In this document: in pieces, positions 1 through 11,445 of the stretch
Position numbering within the stretch: position 1 is the stretch's first letter
How the letters are laid out: each line of letters starts with the position of its first letter
Assembly (NCBI RefSeq): GCF_019175285.1
Contig: NC_056528.1
Span: forward strand, 21,610,460-21,674,459
Source: Sceloporus undulatus
Lineage: Eukaryota > Chordata > Lepidosauria > Squamata > Phrynosomatidae
Length of the DNA stretch: 64,000 nt
Direction: 5' to 3'
Translations under genes and position numbers: made by a program
The notes under the pieces: generated by a model
Databases searched by the model: none
What the model saw: only the letters and a program-made list of their open reading frames with translations
What the model was told of the DNA's origin: nothing

Positions 1-533
1 ACTCTATTCTGCTTTGGTCGGCCCCACTTGGAATATTGTGTCCAGTTCTGGGCACCACAATTCAAAAAGGACATTGAGAAACTGGAGCGTGTCCAAAGGA
101 GGGCAATTAAAATGGTGAAGGGTCTGGAAACCATGCACTATAAGGAACAACTTAGGGAGCTGGGTATGTTTAGCCTGGAGATGAGACGGTTTAGAGGTGA
201 TATGATAGCCCTGTTTAAATATTTGAAGGGATGTCATATTGAGGAGGGAGTAAGCTTGTTTTTTGTTGCTCCAGAGAACAGGACCCGAAACAATGGATAC
301 AACTTGCAGGAAAAGAGATTCCACCTCAACATTAGGAGGAACTTCCTGACAGTAAGGGCTGTTCGACAATGGAACAAACTCCTTCCTCAGAGAGTGGTAG
401 AGTCTCCCTCCTTGGAAGTTTTTAGACAGAGGCTGGATGGCCATTGTTGGGTATGCTTTGTTGAGAGTTCCTGCATGGCAGGGGATTGGATTGGATGGCC
501 CTTGTGGTCTCTTTCAACGCTATGACTCTATGG
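1..533 (+). mobile_element. CR1 LINE, 3' end (RT C-terminus and tail)
   Basis: The frame opening at base 28 reads LEYCVQFWAP, LERVQRRAIKMVKGLE and LRELGMFSLEMRR, the classic C-terminal block after the CR1 reverse transcriptase. It runs to about 525. The 3' UTR then ends with the CR1 hallmark GGTCTCTTTCAACGCTATG and the octamer-like GACTCTATG. The copy is cut by the window edge and lies in the last ABL1 intron. The reading frame is nearly intact, so it is a fairly young copy. Confidence 0.9.
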
Positions 534-1389
534 CCACTTACTAGCAGAACCTGTGAGAGAGAGTGTTACCTCTGCTGGACAAGCTGCACATGAAGGTCCA
601 AAACACATATTTTGGCTGAAGAGTTGGGTATAAATACTATAAATAAATAAATAAATTTGGTGTTCATACTAAAAGAACTGGATTATTCTTTGTCTGTCTT
701 TATTGGCAGTAGCTCACCAGTATTTCAGGCAGATACCTTGGAGAATCTATACACAAGCAGTGTACATCTTTTACCATTTGACTCAGTTTATTATCATTCA
801 TAGCAGCTGCTTGTGACAAACAAGGGAATGTGTCACCACAGGCAAATGGACATGCAGATTCCTCTGGGCCATTTCCAGATACATTAGACAGTCTATATGA
901 ATTGTCTTATAGACCACCACTCTCTCAGAAAATCCTAGGAATAACTGTAAATAGATCTCCTCCCTGCCTTCCTCCCCTGTCCAGTGCTGCTTCTTCTCCT
1001 CCTCCATCATGAAATTGTTTAGTCCCCCTTGAAAGCCACAAAGTTGAAGCAATTGCAATGAAGAGAAAAAGGTAGGCAATCATGTGGCTGCCATTAGATG
1101 AGCTTTTCTTTCTCAGTGTCAACCTCTGCCCTCTGCCCAAATCCGCAGCATGGGCTGGTGGGCTAATCATACTTCTGTACCTTAATAAGGGTTACTGACA
1201 TAATTTATGTGAAGCACTTTTTTTAAAAAAAGGGCTGAATAAATACCAAATCTTATTATAGCAAGCATGAGCAGAGCAAGTGCCGTGAACGGCATTGCAA
1301 ATTAGCCTCCAGACAGAGGCTGATAAGGTGAGTAGTTTCACTTCTTGTTTAAGTCAAATGTGGTAACATATTCTCTGTCTTCTCTACAG
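534..1389 (+). other. ABL1: End of last ABL1 intron
   Basis: After the CR1 copy there is a short dispersed-repeat tail (about 600-658) ending GGGTATAAATACTATAAATA, which recurs at 46290-46318. From 660 to 1340 I recognise nothing. The last 50 bases form the splice acceptor region of the final ABL1 exon, with a pyrimidine tract and AG at 1388-1389. Confidence 0.6.
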
Positions 1390-3098
1390 AGACCACAGAA
1401 CATGATCTGGCCATTTCCCCCCTACTGCCACGGAAGGAACGTGTCACTGTGGATGGTGGATTGAATGAAGATGATCGCTTGCTCACCAAGGACAAGAAAA
1501 CCAATCTCTTCAGCGCTCTGATCAAGAAGAAGAAGAAGATGGCTCCAACTCCTCCCAAGCGAAGCAGCTCCTTCCGTGAAGTGGACAGCCATCTGGACCG
1601 AAAGGGAGGGGGTGAAGAAGAAGGCAAGGAAGGTAGCAATGGGGCCTTCATCGCACACCCTGCAGATGTTGAGGACCGATCGAGGTTCCAAAGCCTTGGC
1701 AATGAAACTGGAGTCGCCAACGGGATGGTGGCAGGGAACTCGGGATTGCTCTCCCCCAATCTCTGGAAGAAATCCATCCCCACAACCAGTAGCCGACTGG
1801 GGACTGGTGAAGAAGAGAGTGGTCTAAACTCCTCTTTTTCTAGTAAGCGCTTTCTCCGATCTTGTTCAGCCTCCTGTGTGCCCCATGGGTCCAAGGACAC
1901 TGAGTGGAGGTCGGTCACTCTGCCCCGGAACCTGCAGTCCTCAGGGCGGCAGTTTGATTCCTCAACCTTTGGTGGCCACAAAACTGACAAGCCTGCCCTG
2001 CCTCGGAAGAGGGCCAATGAGGCAAAGCCCGACCTGGTTGTCAGGGGGACAGTAACTCCCCCTCCTCGCATGCTAAAAAAAAATGATGAGAAGCCTGAGG
2101 ATGCCTTGAAAGATGCGGAGTCCAGCCCTGGCTCCAGCCCACCCACCCTGACTCCAAAACTCAGCCGGAGGCAGCCTCTGGTCCCTCCTACTGTTTCCCT
2201 GTCCCAGAAGGAGGAATCTGTGAAATCCAGTGCCTTAGGAGGCGGGTCAGCAACAGAGCAGGGTCCAGCTACCAAAGCTGGCAGTGGCATGTTCATGGGC
2301 ATCAGTAAGGCTTCTGCTGAAGAACCACGACCGAGGAAGATAAAGCAGATGTCAGAGAAGGAAAAGGGCAAGCTTTCTAAGCTGAAGCCAGCACCTCCCC
2401 CTCCATTCTCCTCAGCTGCTTCTTCCATTGCCAAAAATAACAAGGGAGGACTGGGCCCTGGCCACGAAGGGTCCGAGGGAACCGTGGCCAAAGTCAAACT
2501 GTCTGCCCAGGTTGTGGACTCCATCAGTACTGAAACTCCCAAGCCTAGCCTTTCAGTGGAGGGAATGAAAAAGCCCACTGTCACTTCTGTACCCAAGCCC
2601 TCACCTTCCACAAAATCTCTATTAATGACCACTGCCCCTTCTGCTTCTACTTTTTCTACCCCAGCTCTTTCCTCCACCCTGAGCCTGGACCCGGCAGCCT
2701 CCACAGCCTTCATCCCCCTTATTTCCACCCGAGTCTCCCTGAGGAAAACCCGTCAGCCTCCAGAGAAGATTGCCAGTGGCACTGTCACCAAAGGCATGGT
2801 CCTGGAGAGTTCCGAGGCCTTGCGGACGGCCATCAGCAAGAACTCTGAACAGATGGCCAGCCACAGTGCTGTCCTGGAGGCAGGCAAGAACCTCTATACC
2901 TTCTGTGCCAGCTACGTGGATTCCATCCAACAGATGAGGAACAAGTTTGCCTTCCGGGAGGCCATCAACAAACTGGAGAACAACCTCCGGGAACTTCAGA
3001 TCTGCCCTGCCCCAGCTGCTGGTGGCCCTGCAGCTATGCAAGACTTCAGCAAGTTGCTCAGTTCTGTAAAAGAAATCAGTGACATCGTCCAGAGGTAG
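1390..3098 (+). CDS. ABL1: ABL1 tyrosine-protein kinase, last coding exon
   Basis: This exon encodes the C-terminal half of the ABL1 non-receptor tyrosine kinase, which acts in nucleus and cytoplasm in actin and DNA-damage signalling. The kinase, SH2 and SH3 domains lie upstream of the window. A pyrimidine-rich acceptor ending TTCTCTACAG precedes 1390. The exon completes a split codon and reads 568 residues to TAG at 3096-3098. The match to the human protein recalled from memory is close: [19 protein letters not shown], the basic nuclear signal [16 protein letters not shown] near 1527-1575, then [15 protein letters not shown] and [12 protein letters not shown] proline-rich, weakly conserved middle with PxxP sites such as PALPRKR follows. 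The F-actin-binding domain lies at about 2776-3095, contains the export-signal region [10 protein letters not shown], and ends KEISDIVQR as in mammals. Length and ends suggest a functional gene. ABL2 is excluded by the ABL1-specific C-terminus and by the neighbouring QRFP and FIBCD1. Confidence 0.97.
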
Positions 3099-4643
3099 CA
3101 GAAGGCAGGAGAGGTCTGGAACTGGCTGACAGTGTAGGAGTGGCTGCCTTAAGTGCACATGTGGGGCTTAAGGAAGGTCTCAGACATTTTTGGTGCCTGA
3201 GACAGAAAAAGGAAATTGCACACACATTCGCACATGCACATGCCACACACAGACACACACATGCAGCTTTGAGGGAAAACATGCCAGGGAGTTCTCCCAT
3301 TGCATTTCCTGCTGAAATAAGCAAGAGCCGTGCGTGCAAAACCTTTATTCCTTCCAGTGGGCCCTCCATTCCATAGAGAAGTTGTAGCTCTCGGTTCTCA
3401 TCCTGCCTCTGCCTAGCTGTTCTTTGTGGAGTCTGCTACCCAAGACAGCTGCCTTTATCTAGGCTACTTCTGCGATCAGTTGTGGACACAGCTGGATATT
3501 CACTGCAGGCCTGCTCCCTACACCAGAGACTCCGTGAAGGACTTTACCCCCTTTCTCCCTTCTCTTTTTCTAAACCCAGGTTTCCCTGCTGCCTTTCATT
3601 TCCTCAAAAGCTCTTATCTTTGGAGAGCTTTTGCCTCTGAGGACTTAACAAGCCTTAAAATGTTGAGGCTGCATTGTTTTTTGCTTTCTTATTAATATTT
3701 GATTCTTTTTGGAGTGAGTTTCACAACCGAAGGTAGCCCTGGCTGATGTGGACATCCAGGCTGGCTTCCTAAGACATACTCCTTTTAGATTCTTCTCTTA
3801 CACTTCTTACACTTGTGCCTCTTACACCTCCATCACTGTCCAATCACTACCACATACACATGTTCAACATTGCATTTGGAACTGGCCTAGGAATGGGGGA
3901 AGGTTTTGACAATAATACAACAGGATTCTAGAAGGGTCTCTGCAATTTCCCTCCTGCCTCTGCTTGTCCCAGAGGCTAAACATTCCTGTATTCCTGTCTC
4001 AAAGTCCCCTGTAAATTATTTTGGGGGATAGAAAGACAGCCAGACCATTAATTAAAGCATAAATTACCAAAGCATGTCTGATATCAAGGCTGTGAATGTG
4101 CTAGAAGAAACAACTGAACTGAAAAGCTCTTATGAGTCCAAAGTACATACCTGTAGAAAAGCTTGCCTGTTGCCTGCATATGTTCTACCCTCACTCACCC
4201 CTGCCCTTCTCTTCCTCTGGGTTGGGAACCAGGTGTGACTGGTGCTTGTGTTCCTCATGCAGACACACCGTGAAGTAGGAGGAAAGAAAGATTTCTTTTT
4301 GTGCGGGACAACATTTCAGTTACATTTGCACAGCCCTGATGTGATCAGCTGTTGCTTTCCTTGCCTAAATTTTTGGTTATTTAGGGAAACCACTTGGGAT
4401 TTTATACTCTGCAGCTAAAACCCATATCTAGCTCATTGCCTGTGCCTTTCTTCACTTAAGCAGACCTTTTTGTGGAGGGACATGGCCTTCATTTTCAGAT
4501 GCATTTATTTCTCCTGCTCTGCACCTCACCTGAAAACTTACATGGGGAACTTGTCAGCAGTTGCTCAAAACTATATGGAAAAAAGTCTAGGGGGACAGCT
4601 GACCTACTTGGAGATTGAATGCATCTGTACATGGTATGGAGCA

Positions 4644-4714
4644 GTGCTTCTCAATCTTTGATCCTCCAGTATTAGTGGAGAGGGGGATAGTTTGAGAACT
4701 GCTGGTGTAGAAGG
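4644..4714. mobile_element. Short hAT-like MITE
   Basis: Terminal inverted repeats CAGTGCTTCTCAATC and TTTGAGAACTGCTG bound about 65 bases. CAGNGNTTCTCAA-type ends are typical of hAT (Charlie-like) elements. It sits inside the presumed ABL1 3' UTR. Confidence 0.55.
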
Positions 4715-4844
4715 AAGTGGGAGAGTGCAAACATCTCTTAAGAAGAGAATGACTACCCTTTGGAAGGTGCTTTGAGTTTTGAGCTTTTCTGTTGTAGTAA
4801 CAAAGAGCTTTCTTTAGCACAAGGACGGGAAAGGGAAGCCCTCT

Positions 4845-5055
4845 AGATCTTGTTGGACTGTCATTCCCAGCAGTCGCCACTAATTGCTGTGCTGTCCAGA
4901 TGCCAAAACAAGCTGGACTTCAGAAACCCTGGAGGACCATGCATTTTCACCCCAGAGGCTCTTGACTAGGAATCAAGCAGTTCTCCAAATGCTGGACTGT
5001 ACCTCCCAGCAGCCTTACCCAGCGCAGCCATTGATGAAGAATGCTGGGACTGGTA
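4845..5055. repeat. Foldback repeat of the 'ggactacaactccca' type
   Basis: TTGGACTGTCATTCCCAGC (about 4853) and CTGGACTGTACCTCCCAGC (about 4992) face GAATGCTGGGACTGGTAGGA (about 5040). This is a degenerate palindromic repeat common in squamate DNA. Related palindromes lie at about 40388-40446. No coding content. Confidence 0.5.
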
Positions 5056-5418
5056 GGATGGAGGAATCTTGAAAATGTAGGTTCATCCCACCATAAAACT
5101 ACTAGATTATACCACTTTGGAATATATGATGTGGGGAGGGATCACTAAACAGAATGCTCCTCTGTTTTTTTTTTAAATTGACTAATCTGCATTCAAAGCC
5201 ATTAAGTCACAAAGAAGCATCTTCAACCCTGGTTTTCTCTTGGACATTTATAATACAGTAGTTTTGTTTTAAAACATGTTACAGTTTCTTATTTTAAAAC
5301 CCAACAACAATGACACACAGCATTTTGGCATATACAGTATTAAAACCAATTCCATGTATGCACATAGGTCTGCCAAATTAGTGTTAATAGTCAAGGCAGG
5401 TGGAAGCAAAAACACATC

Positions 5419-5455
5419 TTGGCCCTTGCGGTCTCTTCCAACTCTATGATTCTAT
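5419..5455 (+). mobile_element. CR1 3'-tail fragment
   Basis: Only the last part of a CR1 element remains: GGCCCTTGCGGTCTCTTCC followed by AACTCTATGATTCTATCC. This is the 5'-truncated form usual for CR1. Confidence 0.7.
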
Positions 5456-6619
5456 CCTTTTAAAATAACTATTGGAAACATTTTATGTTTGGGGTCTCAT
5501 GAATAATGGTAGGGAAGGAAGCACATTCCAATGACCAGGAATTGCCATATTTCCTTACATCGAGGGCCATGGAGGAGGATCCTACTGTTCTCCATCTTCA
5601 TGAAGAGAAACAAGCTAGGAATTTAATTCCTAGAAGACTCACAGCCTGAGAGCCACATGTCTGCATATATGGAATAAGGGCTTTGATGAATCCTGTAAGT
5701 CCTGAGTGTTAAATCAGTGCCTTCCTTCTGCTGGCCAACCAAACCCAGAGATCCCCAAACTACCTGTCAAAGTCCTGATGAAATTTACCTGCAGGTCATT
5801 TGTAGCCCAGTGTGGTCAGTGTCACCAAACAATAACTCCAGTCTGTTGATGGTGCTGTTTTTCTGGCTGGAAAGGAAAAACAAAAGGACCACTCACCCCA
5901 CTTACATTCTGGTGATCCAATTCATCTTCTATGTCTTCATCTTTTTCTTCACCCCACCTCTTATTTTAGACAAATTTGAGTGCCATTTCTCACGCTTTCC
6001 CCACACACCCATTTATGCCCACTTTTTAAAAAACCCAACTGCCATTAATGTCTCGTACATAAAAAAAAAAAACACATACACACAAAAAGTACAACCACGG
6101 GTTGGCTTTGGAAAACACACATGCTCAGTGAAAATAATAAAATCCAGAATAAGCCATTTCCTTTTCAACTGTTTCTACTTTAGAGGGTACAAAGATTTTG
6201 TGGATCATCTTTATTGTTGCGTTATAATACGCATTTCTCCATATTGCACACAGCTTTTGTAGAATTTCCCCCCTTTCCAATGTGTAAATAGCTGTCTCTT
6301 CTTTCACTTCTGTAATATTTGTGTGGCTTAGTCATTCTTCCCTCCCCAATATATGACTGTCCAATTCAGACCCGACCCTCACCTTTCTTCTCCACACTCC
6401 TTCCCTCTGGCTTTTTTCCCTCTGACTGTTGTATTTGTTTTTTAAAATAATTCCAGATTTTTCTTCCTTAGTATTTTTTAAAATAAATTGATGTCAAAGA
6501 AGTGCATTTCTGTGAAACATGTTCTCTCTCTCCAATTTAGATAGATAAACACACACTCCCCACTCTATATACACACTCCACTTTCTATATGCACAGTGGA
6601 GGAGCAACAAAATGATGTG

Positions 6620-7660
6620 GAGGAGGAACAAAATGATGGAAGATAGGATTTCTCAAGGAATGGGTACACTCTTGGCCACTGATGAAACTTGCCCATCCAG
6701 ATTCAGAACACCAAAGGTGTGAGTCTGACATTTCAGGGGAAGTGTATCCCCCATCCAGAACAGGCAGAATCCTTATTCCCTGATCTGCCTTTCCACTAGC
6801 AGCACCTTGGTCTTGTCTGGATTGAGCTTCAATTTGTTTGTCTTCATCCAGACAGTTACTGACAACAGACACTGGTTTAGCCCAGGAACAGATGGAAGGG
6901 CGAGAGAGTTGAGTGTCATCTGCATTTGGTGACGTTAAACTCCATAACTCCAGATGACTTCTCCCAGCAGTTTGATGTAGATGTTAAACAACATGGGAGA
7001 CAAAACAGGCCAATGCATTGAACTGCAGTTCCTCAGCACCATCCAAGAAAGATGATCCACTGCATAACAATGCCCCCAAGTTCCAACTCAGAGAGGTGGC
7101 CCAGAAGGATACCATGGTTGATGGTATCGAAAGCCATCAGTCCAACAGAAACAACTGGCACACACTCCTCCTGTCTAGCTCCTTGCATAGGCCATCCACT
7201 AAGGCAACCAAAGCTATCTCTATCCCGTAGCCAGGCCTAAAGTCAGATTGAAATTGGTCAACTCCCTGGAGTTGGAAGGCCACCACATGCCACACTCCCT
7301 TGTCCAAGAGCAGAATATTAGAGACTGGTTGATAATTATTCCGAATGGTGGGATCCAGGGAGGCCTTTTTGTTTTTAGTAATGGCCTCAGCACAGCCTCC
7401 TTTAGGTTGGATGGAACTTCCCTTGCTGCAATGAGACATTTAGCAGTCTCTTAAATTTCCTCAGCCTCAGAGGAAAGCAGTGGCAACATCTGGATAATTC
7501 TGGCCAAGAAAGCCCTAAGGAGGTTGTCATAAGTTGGGGTCGTTTCTTTCCCCAACCTGCCTGAATATTGCTTCCAGAAGGCAGGCAGGCAGGCAGGCAG
7601 GGATTGCCAGGCCAGACTGGAAAAGCTTTCCTTCATTTCCAAATGTGGTTGTTTCAAGAG
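6620..7660 (-). mobile_element. L2-clade LINE, reverse transcriptase fragment
   Basis: On the minus strand the translation contains the L2 RT blocks: SLDPTIRNNYQPVSNI, FQSDFRPGYGIEIALVALVD and, nearer 6800, GKADQGIRILPVLDGG from the region after the RT core. Pieces fall in different frames and the catalytic YADD region is decayed, so the copy is dead. It is intergenic, between ABL1 and QRFP. Confidence 0.8.
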
Positions 7661-9080
7661 CTTTCCTTTCAGGAAGTGTTCTGTGGACTTGTGATGGCTC
7701 TGTTGTTCCTTGGTCTTGGTCTGGATACCAACCTACCCAAGTGTGCTGTAATGCTGAGAACGGGGAGATGGGTTTCAGAGGAAGCAGCAGCAGTTGGGTT
7801 GAAGGCTAAACTCAGGCTAATGCAGTGGGAGTTGATTTAACAGATTGATGCATTTAGCAGTTTGATAGCTCCAATTTTCAGGGTTATTGAGCCTGAACGT
7901 GTGGGTGCCCTGAAGGGGGAAAAGAGCGTTTGTTTGTTTGGTTTGGTGGTGGTTGAAATTGTGGTGTTTACTGTCAGGCAGGCGTTTTAATGCCAGCCTG
8001 CCCTTTAGACATTTTTTGGCAGGGAAAATAACTTCAGCTTCTAGTTGGAAAACTTAAGAAGATGAGCAGGAGGAGAGAACACAGCAAAGTGCTTTCTGAG
8101 TTTGTTAGTTTTTTCTTTTAATGTTTATTAGACTGATGCTAAGAGCTGACATTGCACATTGTGTGATATCTTAGTGAAATATCTTTGAAGTAGAGCACTG
8201 AGATGGATGAAGAACTAACTTTTGTGCCTGTGGATATGTTTGTGCAACAGGGTCCTCTGGTGAATGGTGCTAATTCAAGAGCCCTGCAAATTGACACCAG
8301 TATTCAGTAGAATTGCCAGTTCAGAATAATTCCAGGCCCTGAGACTTCCAGGCCAAAAGCTAAGACCTAAAGGTAGCCCCTCATGGTGTCATTAAGTGTT
8401 ACGCATTAAGTATCAACTACAGTTACTCACAGCTTGTCATTCAATCACCCATACATAGCAAGAGAGAGAGAACATGTGGTCAGCCTTCTGCATTAAAACT
8501 GGTTTGACATCCATGGGATCAACTCCAACTCCAAAATCCCCCAGTCAGCACAGTAGATAGCCATTCAAGCTTGAGAAGTTATCTTTGTCCAAAAAAGTAA
8601 CTTCCCCAAGTTCTGGCCATCCACTCCTACCCTGCTTTTCTCTATTGTTGCTAGGGAAGGTATAAGGGCACTAGGGAGAGGAAAGCTGTAAGGGAGAGAT
8701 TTTCTCTGCACAGACAAGATTGTCTAAAAACATGACAAGCTGCCTGAACCAGCAGAATCTCTTTTCCTCCCACTTCATATTCCCCTGGCAGCCTTCCACT
8801 GCCTTTGCTGTGAGACACCTCTCCTTGAATCTAAGCTTGCTGTTTGGGTCTGGATGTGTTGAGGGACAAGTCTTTGATTATTTCTTGACCGCCCCTCCAT
8901 TTCCCCCATTTCCTGAGATGCATCCACCACAGAAAAGAACATTTTGCTAACCTTTGTTTGACTGGCTTAATTCTTGCTTGGACCTTAGAGAGATCATGGG
9001 AGGAGACTGTCCCTTTGGCATGCTGAGAACTCTGCTGCACTGAAGGTGGTGAAGTGGCTATTTAAAGCAAGAGGGCTGTG
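7661..9080. other. Intergenic stretch without recognised content
   Basis: I see no gene and no firm repeat here. The short ORFs have no recognisable motifs. Confidence 0.4.
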
Positions 9081-9081
9081 C

Positions 9082-9218
9082 ACCTGAAGAGAATCTGAAT
9101 GCCCTCCAACATTTCATAGGTCAAAGCAGGGATATGTGTGGTTTGGTCATATATGTCCCTGCTTTGATATATGAAATGTTAGAGGGTATGGGTATGTTGG
9201 TTTGGATCCTCTTCAGTA
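9082..9218. repeat. Foldback element built from TIR-family ends
   Basis: CCTCCAACATTTCATAGG and AAAGCAGGGATATGTGTGG on the left face ATGTCCCTGCTTTGATATAT and GAAATGTTAGAGGGTATG on the right. Flanking CTGAAGAGAATC and GATCCTCTTCAG extend the pairing. The inner ends match the terminal repeats of the CATACCCTCCAAC family found throughout this window, so this looks like two element ends fused head to head. Confidence 0.6.
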
Positions 9219-9242
9219 GCACAGCCTGCAAAGCAGGAGACC

Positions 9243-9415
9243 TAAAATGGTGGTGAAGTTTGAGTGTTGAACTATGATTCTGGAGACCAAGGTCTGAAAC
9301 TCTGCTCAGCCAAGGAAACCCATCTTGGGCAAGTCATGCTCTCTCAACCTCAGAGAAAGGCCATGAAAATTCTCCCCTCAAGAATTCTTGCCAAGAAAAC
9401 TCAATGATAGGAATA
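9243..9415 (+). mobile_element. tRNA-derived SINE (Sauria type)
   Basis: The order is typical: a decayed A-box region (GTGGTGAAGTTTGAG), GTTGAACTATGATTCTGGAG, a B-box-like GGTCTGAAACTCTGC, then GGGCAAGTCATGCTCTCTC, AACCTCAGAGAAAGGCCATG and CTTGCCAAGAAAACTCAATG. The BovB-like 3' tail is truncated. Confidence 0.75.
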
Positions 9416-9440
9416 GTTACAAAAACAAGAGTTCTTTAGC

Positions 9441-9527
9441 AATCACCCAGTAGGTTTCCATGGCCAAGCGAGGATTCAAACCCTGGTCTCTAGACCACTC
9501 AAAGCACTATGCCACACTGGCTCTCAG
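9441..9527 (-). mobile_element. tRNA-derived SINE (Sauria type), 5' part
   Basis: Read in reverse it gives the pol III head: GTGGCATAGTGCTTTGAGTG (A box), CTAGAGACCAGGGTTTGAAT (B box), and the start of the body. It faces the SINE at 9243-9415. Confidence 0.75.
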
Positions 9528-9545
9528 ATGAATATGTATGCATCT

Positions 9546-9577
9546 GTGTGTGTGTGTGTGAGTGTGTGTGTGTGTGA

Positions 9578-9636
<59 letters not shown>

Positions 9637-9652
9637 GTCCCCCCCCCCCTTC
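9546..9652. repeat. Compound (GT)n(TA)n microsatellite with C-run
   Basis: About 50 bases of GT repeats pass directly into about 36 bases of TA repeats, then a C10 run. The tandem HTHT/YIYI peptides read here on the minus strand are not a gene. Confidence 0.9.
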
Positions 9653-9914
9653 CAAGCAGGCCCTGCAGTTTCTTGGACCTCAAAATGATTCCTGTATGGA
9701 CCAGTAGCTGAGTTGTTCAATGGGTTCATTGTGGGAAGTATGACCAGACTACCAAAAGTTAATGGTAACAGCCAGAGACAGTTGTAACAAAGAGTAAGTA
9801 AAAATGTATTAGGATTTATTTATTATTAAATTTATTAAATTTATTATTTAATCATATTTAGATTTTTGCCCTACATTGAATCTTCATCTGGGTCTCCTTG
9901 CCCTAAAAGAGATA

Positions 9915-10515
9915 GCGCATATACTCGACTATAAGTTGAGAAATTTTTGTCTCAAAATCAACCCTAAAATGCTGGATCGACTTATATATGGGACAATACA
10001 CTATTACTACTTAGAAAGTTCCTGAAACAAGAAAGCCTGATGTCCTTTGGGGTATGTGTTTTTTGGTGTGTGAGAGAGAGGGGTGTGTGTGTTCCAGTCC
10101 GATCTACAAGTTTCTTCTCATGGAAGAAACACCCCATTGAATACCACTTTCTTCCTTTTCTAGTCCGATCTGCAAGGCTTCTCTTCCCATGGAGGAAACT
10201 CCCCATTTAACACCACTTTCTTCCTTTCCTAATCCGATTTGCAAACCTTCTCTTCCCATCAAAGAAACACCCCCTTTAACTCCACTTGCTTCCTTTCTCT
10301 ATCCGATGTTAAAACCTCTCCTCCAGCACCTGGGAATCAGTGTTAAGTGGTTGGGAGAGGTCCAGAGAAGGTATTTCCCCCTTTCTATCCTTTGTTATAG
10401 CCCCCTAAGTTTTACCCTCAACTTATCCACAGGTCACATCAAAATCCATGATTTTGATCCTGAAACCTTCCCTTGACTTATACATGTGGTCAACTTGTAC
10501 ATGAGTATATATGGT
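9915..10515. mobile_element. MITE-like repeat with ATATACTCGACTATAAG ends
   Basis: The left end CATATACTCGACTATAAGTT and the right end ACTTGTACATGAGTATATAT are imperfect inverted copies. The body has direct subrepeats: AGTCCGATCTACAAG, AGTCCGATCTGCAAG, AATCCGATTTGCAAA at about 10097, 10160 and 10230. A related copy lies at 15815-16145. The superfamily is not clear to me. Confidence 0.55.
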
Positions 10516-10557
10516 AGTCTTCAACTATCAGATTTGGCACAATGCTGATTAAATGTC

Positions 10558-10860
10558 TGTTGTTTTAAATTCTCATCTTCTCTCTCTTCCCACTTCCCTC
10601 CTTTTTCCTCAGCTTACCTCCACTGTTGCAAACTGAGATCAAAGTGCAAAAGTACTTTGCATTCAATGAACTCAACAGAGAGAAGAGTAGGAGGTAAATT
10701 CTTGGCCCTTCCCAGTAGGCTCAGGCAAAAGCAAACAGCTGCAGCCTCTCCTAGTTTGTCTGTTCATCCTTATTGATAACTTTTACCATCTTGATCTCAG
10801 TCTGATCTTGCTTAGCCACCTGGGTCTCTCTTTTCATCTGTGAAATGTTGGAGGTCTGGT
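10558..10860 (+). mobile_element. Copy of the CATACCCTCCAAC TIR family
   Basis: It shares the family's interior landmarks: CTTCCCACTTCCCTCC, CTCAGCTTACCTCCACTG, AGTGCAAAAGTACTTTGC, CAAAAGCAAACAGCTGCAG and the terminal TTCATCTGTGAAATGTTGGA. The left end is lost. Non-autonomous; no protein. Confidence 0.65.
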
Positions 10861-11189
10861 TTCTCCTTCCTCCTGCTTCTAAATGGACTTCAAATTACTT
10901 TCCACTCAATTACTCAACAGTCGGGAGCCCTGCATTCTTGCTTTTCATAGAGAAGAGAAGGGGAGTGTTGCCCTTAAGGTCTAATATGTTTTTCATTATT
11001 AGTTCATTTTCACCTCTTGTTATCTAAAATTTGAATACCCTGCGCTGTGTAGCTGTTGGTGGTGTTTAATGTGTCATGCTTAAATGACATTGTGTGGTGA
11101 GCTCTACAGATGTAGTACACATCAAGTTTGGACCCTGCCTGGTATATTCCTGAGCTGACAAAACCACCAATAACAGTGCTGTAATAAAG

Positions 11190-11315
11190 CCACACTCTCA
11201 TTCTCAGAGGATGGAAATGACCAACCTCTCTGGAAAACTTGTCAAGAAAACCCATGACCACCCTAGAGTCACGATGAGTTGGAAATGACTTGGAGGCACA
11301 CAACAACAACAACAA
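11190..11315 (+). mobile_element. tRNA-derived SINE, 3' end
   Basis: TCTCAGAGGATGGAAATGAC and AAGAAAACCCATGACCAC lead to GAAATGACTTGGAGGCACAC and a CAA-repeat tail, the standard 3' end of Sauria-type SINEs, shared with BovB. Confidence 0.75.
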
Positions 11316-11445
11316 GAAAACTTCATAAGACATGTCACAAAAGAACTCCCAGCCAATGACCACCAAAAAAGGTCACCCTAAAATTGTCTGAGATTTCTTC
11401 AACTGAATCTTGAAAGACCTCATCATGAATGAAAATTGGAGAGAA

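Larger units (their letters stand above)
3099..6500 (+). other. ABL1: Probable ABL1 3' untranslated region
   Basis: No convincing coding sequence follows the ABL1 stop codon. The stretch holds a CA-rich patch (about 3218-3262), a small hAT-like MITE (4644-4714), a second foldback repeat (4845-5055) and a CR1 3'-tail fragment (5419-5455). From about 5720 to 6480 it is AT-rich and free of recognisable repeats. The best poly(A) signal is AATAAA at 6482-6487. A 3' UTR of about 3.4 kb would be longer than I recall for mammals, so the true end is uncertain. This is inference from position and signal only. Confidence 0.45.

Noticed and set aside
1349-2728. 459-codon ORF on the minus strand
   Set aside because: It is the antisense of the ABL1 last exon. 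The plus-strand frame matches ABL1 throughout.
5717-6262. 181-codon plus-strand ORF
   Set aside because: Low-complexity Phe/Tyr/Lys-rich translation of AT-rich DNA in the presumed ABL1 3' UTR.
9441-9527. tRNA gene
   Set aside because: A and B boxes are present, but there is no cloverleaf or acceptor stem. Same head as the other SINE copies.
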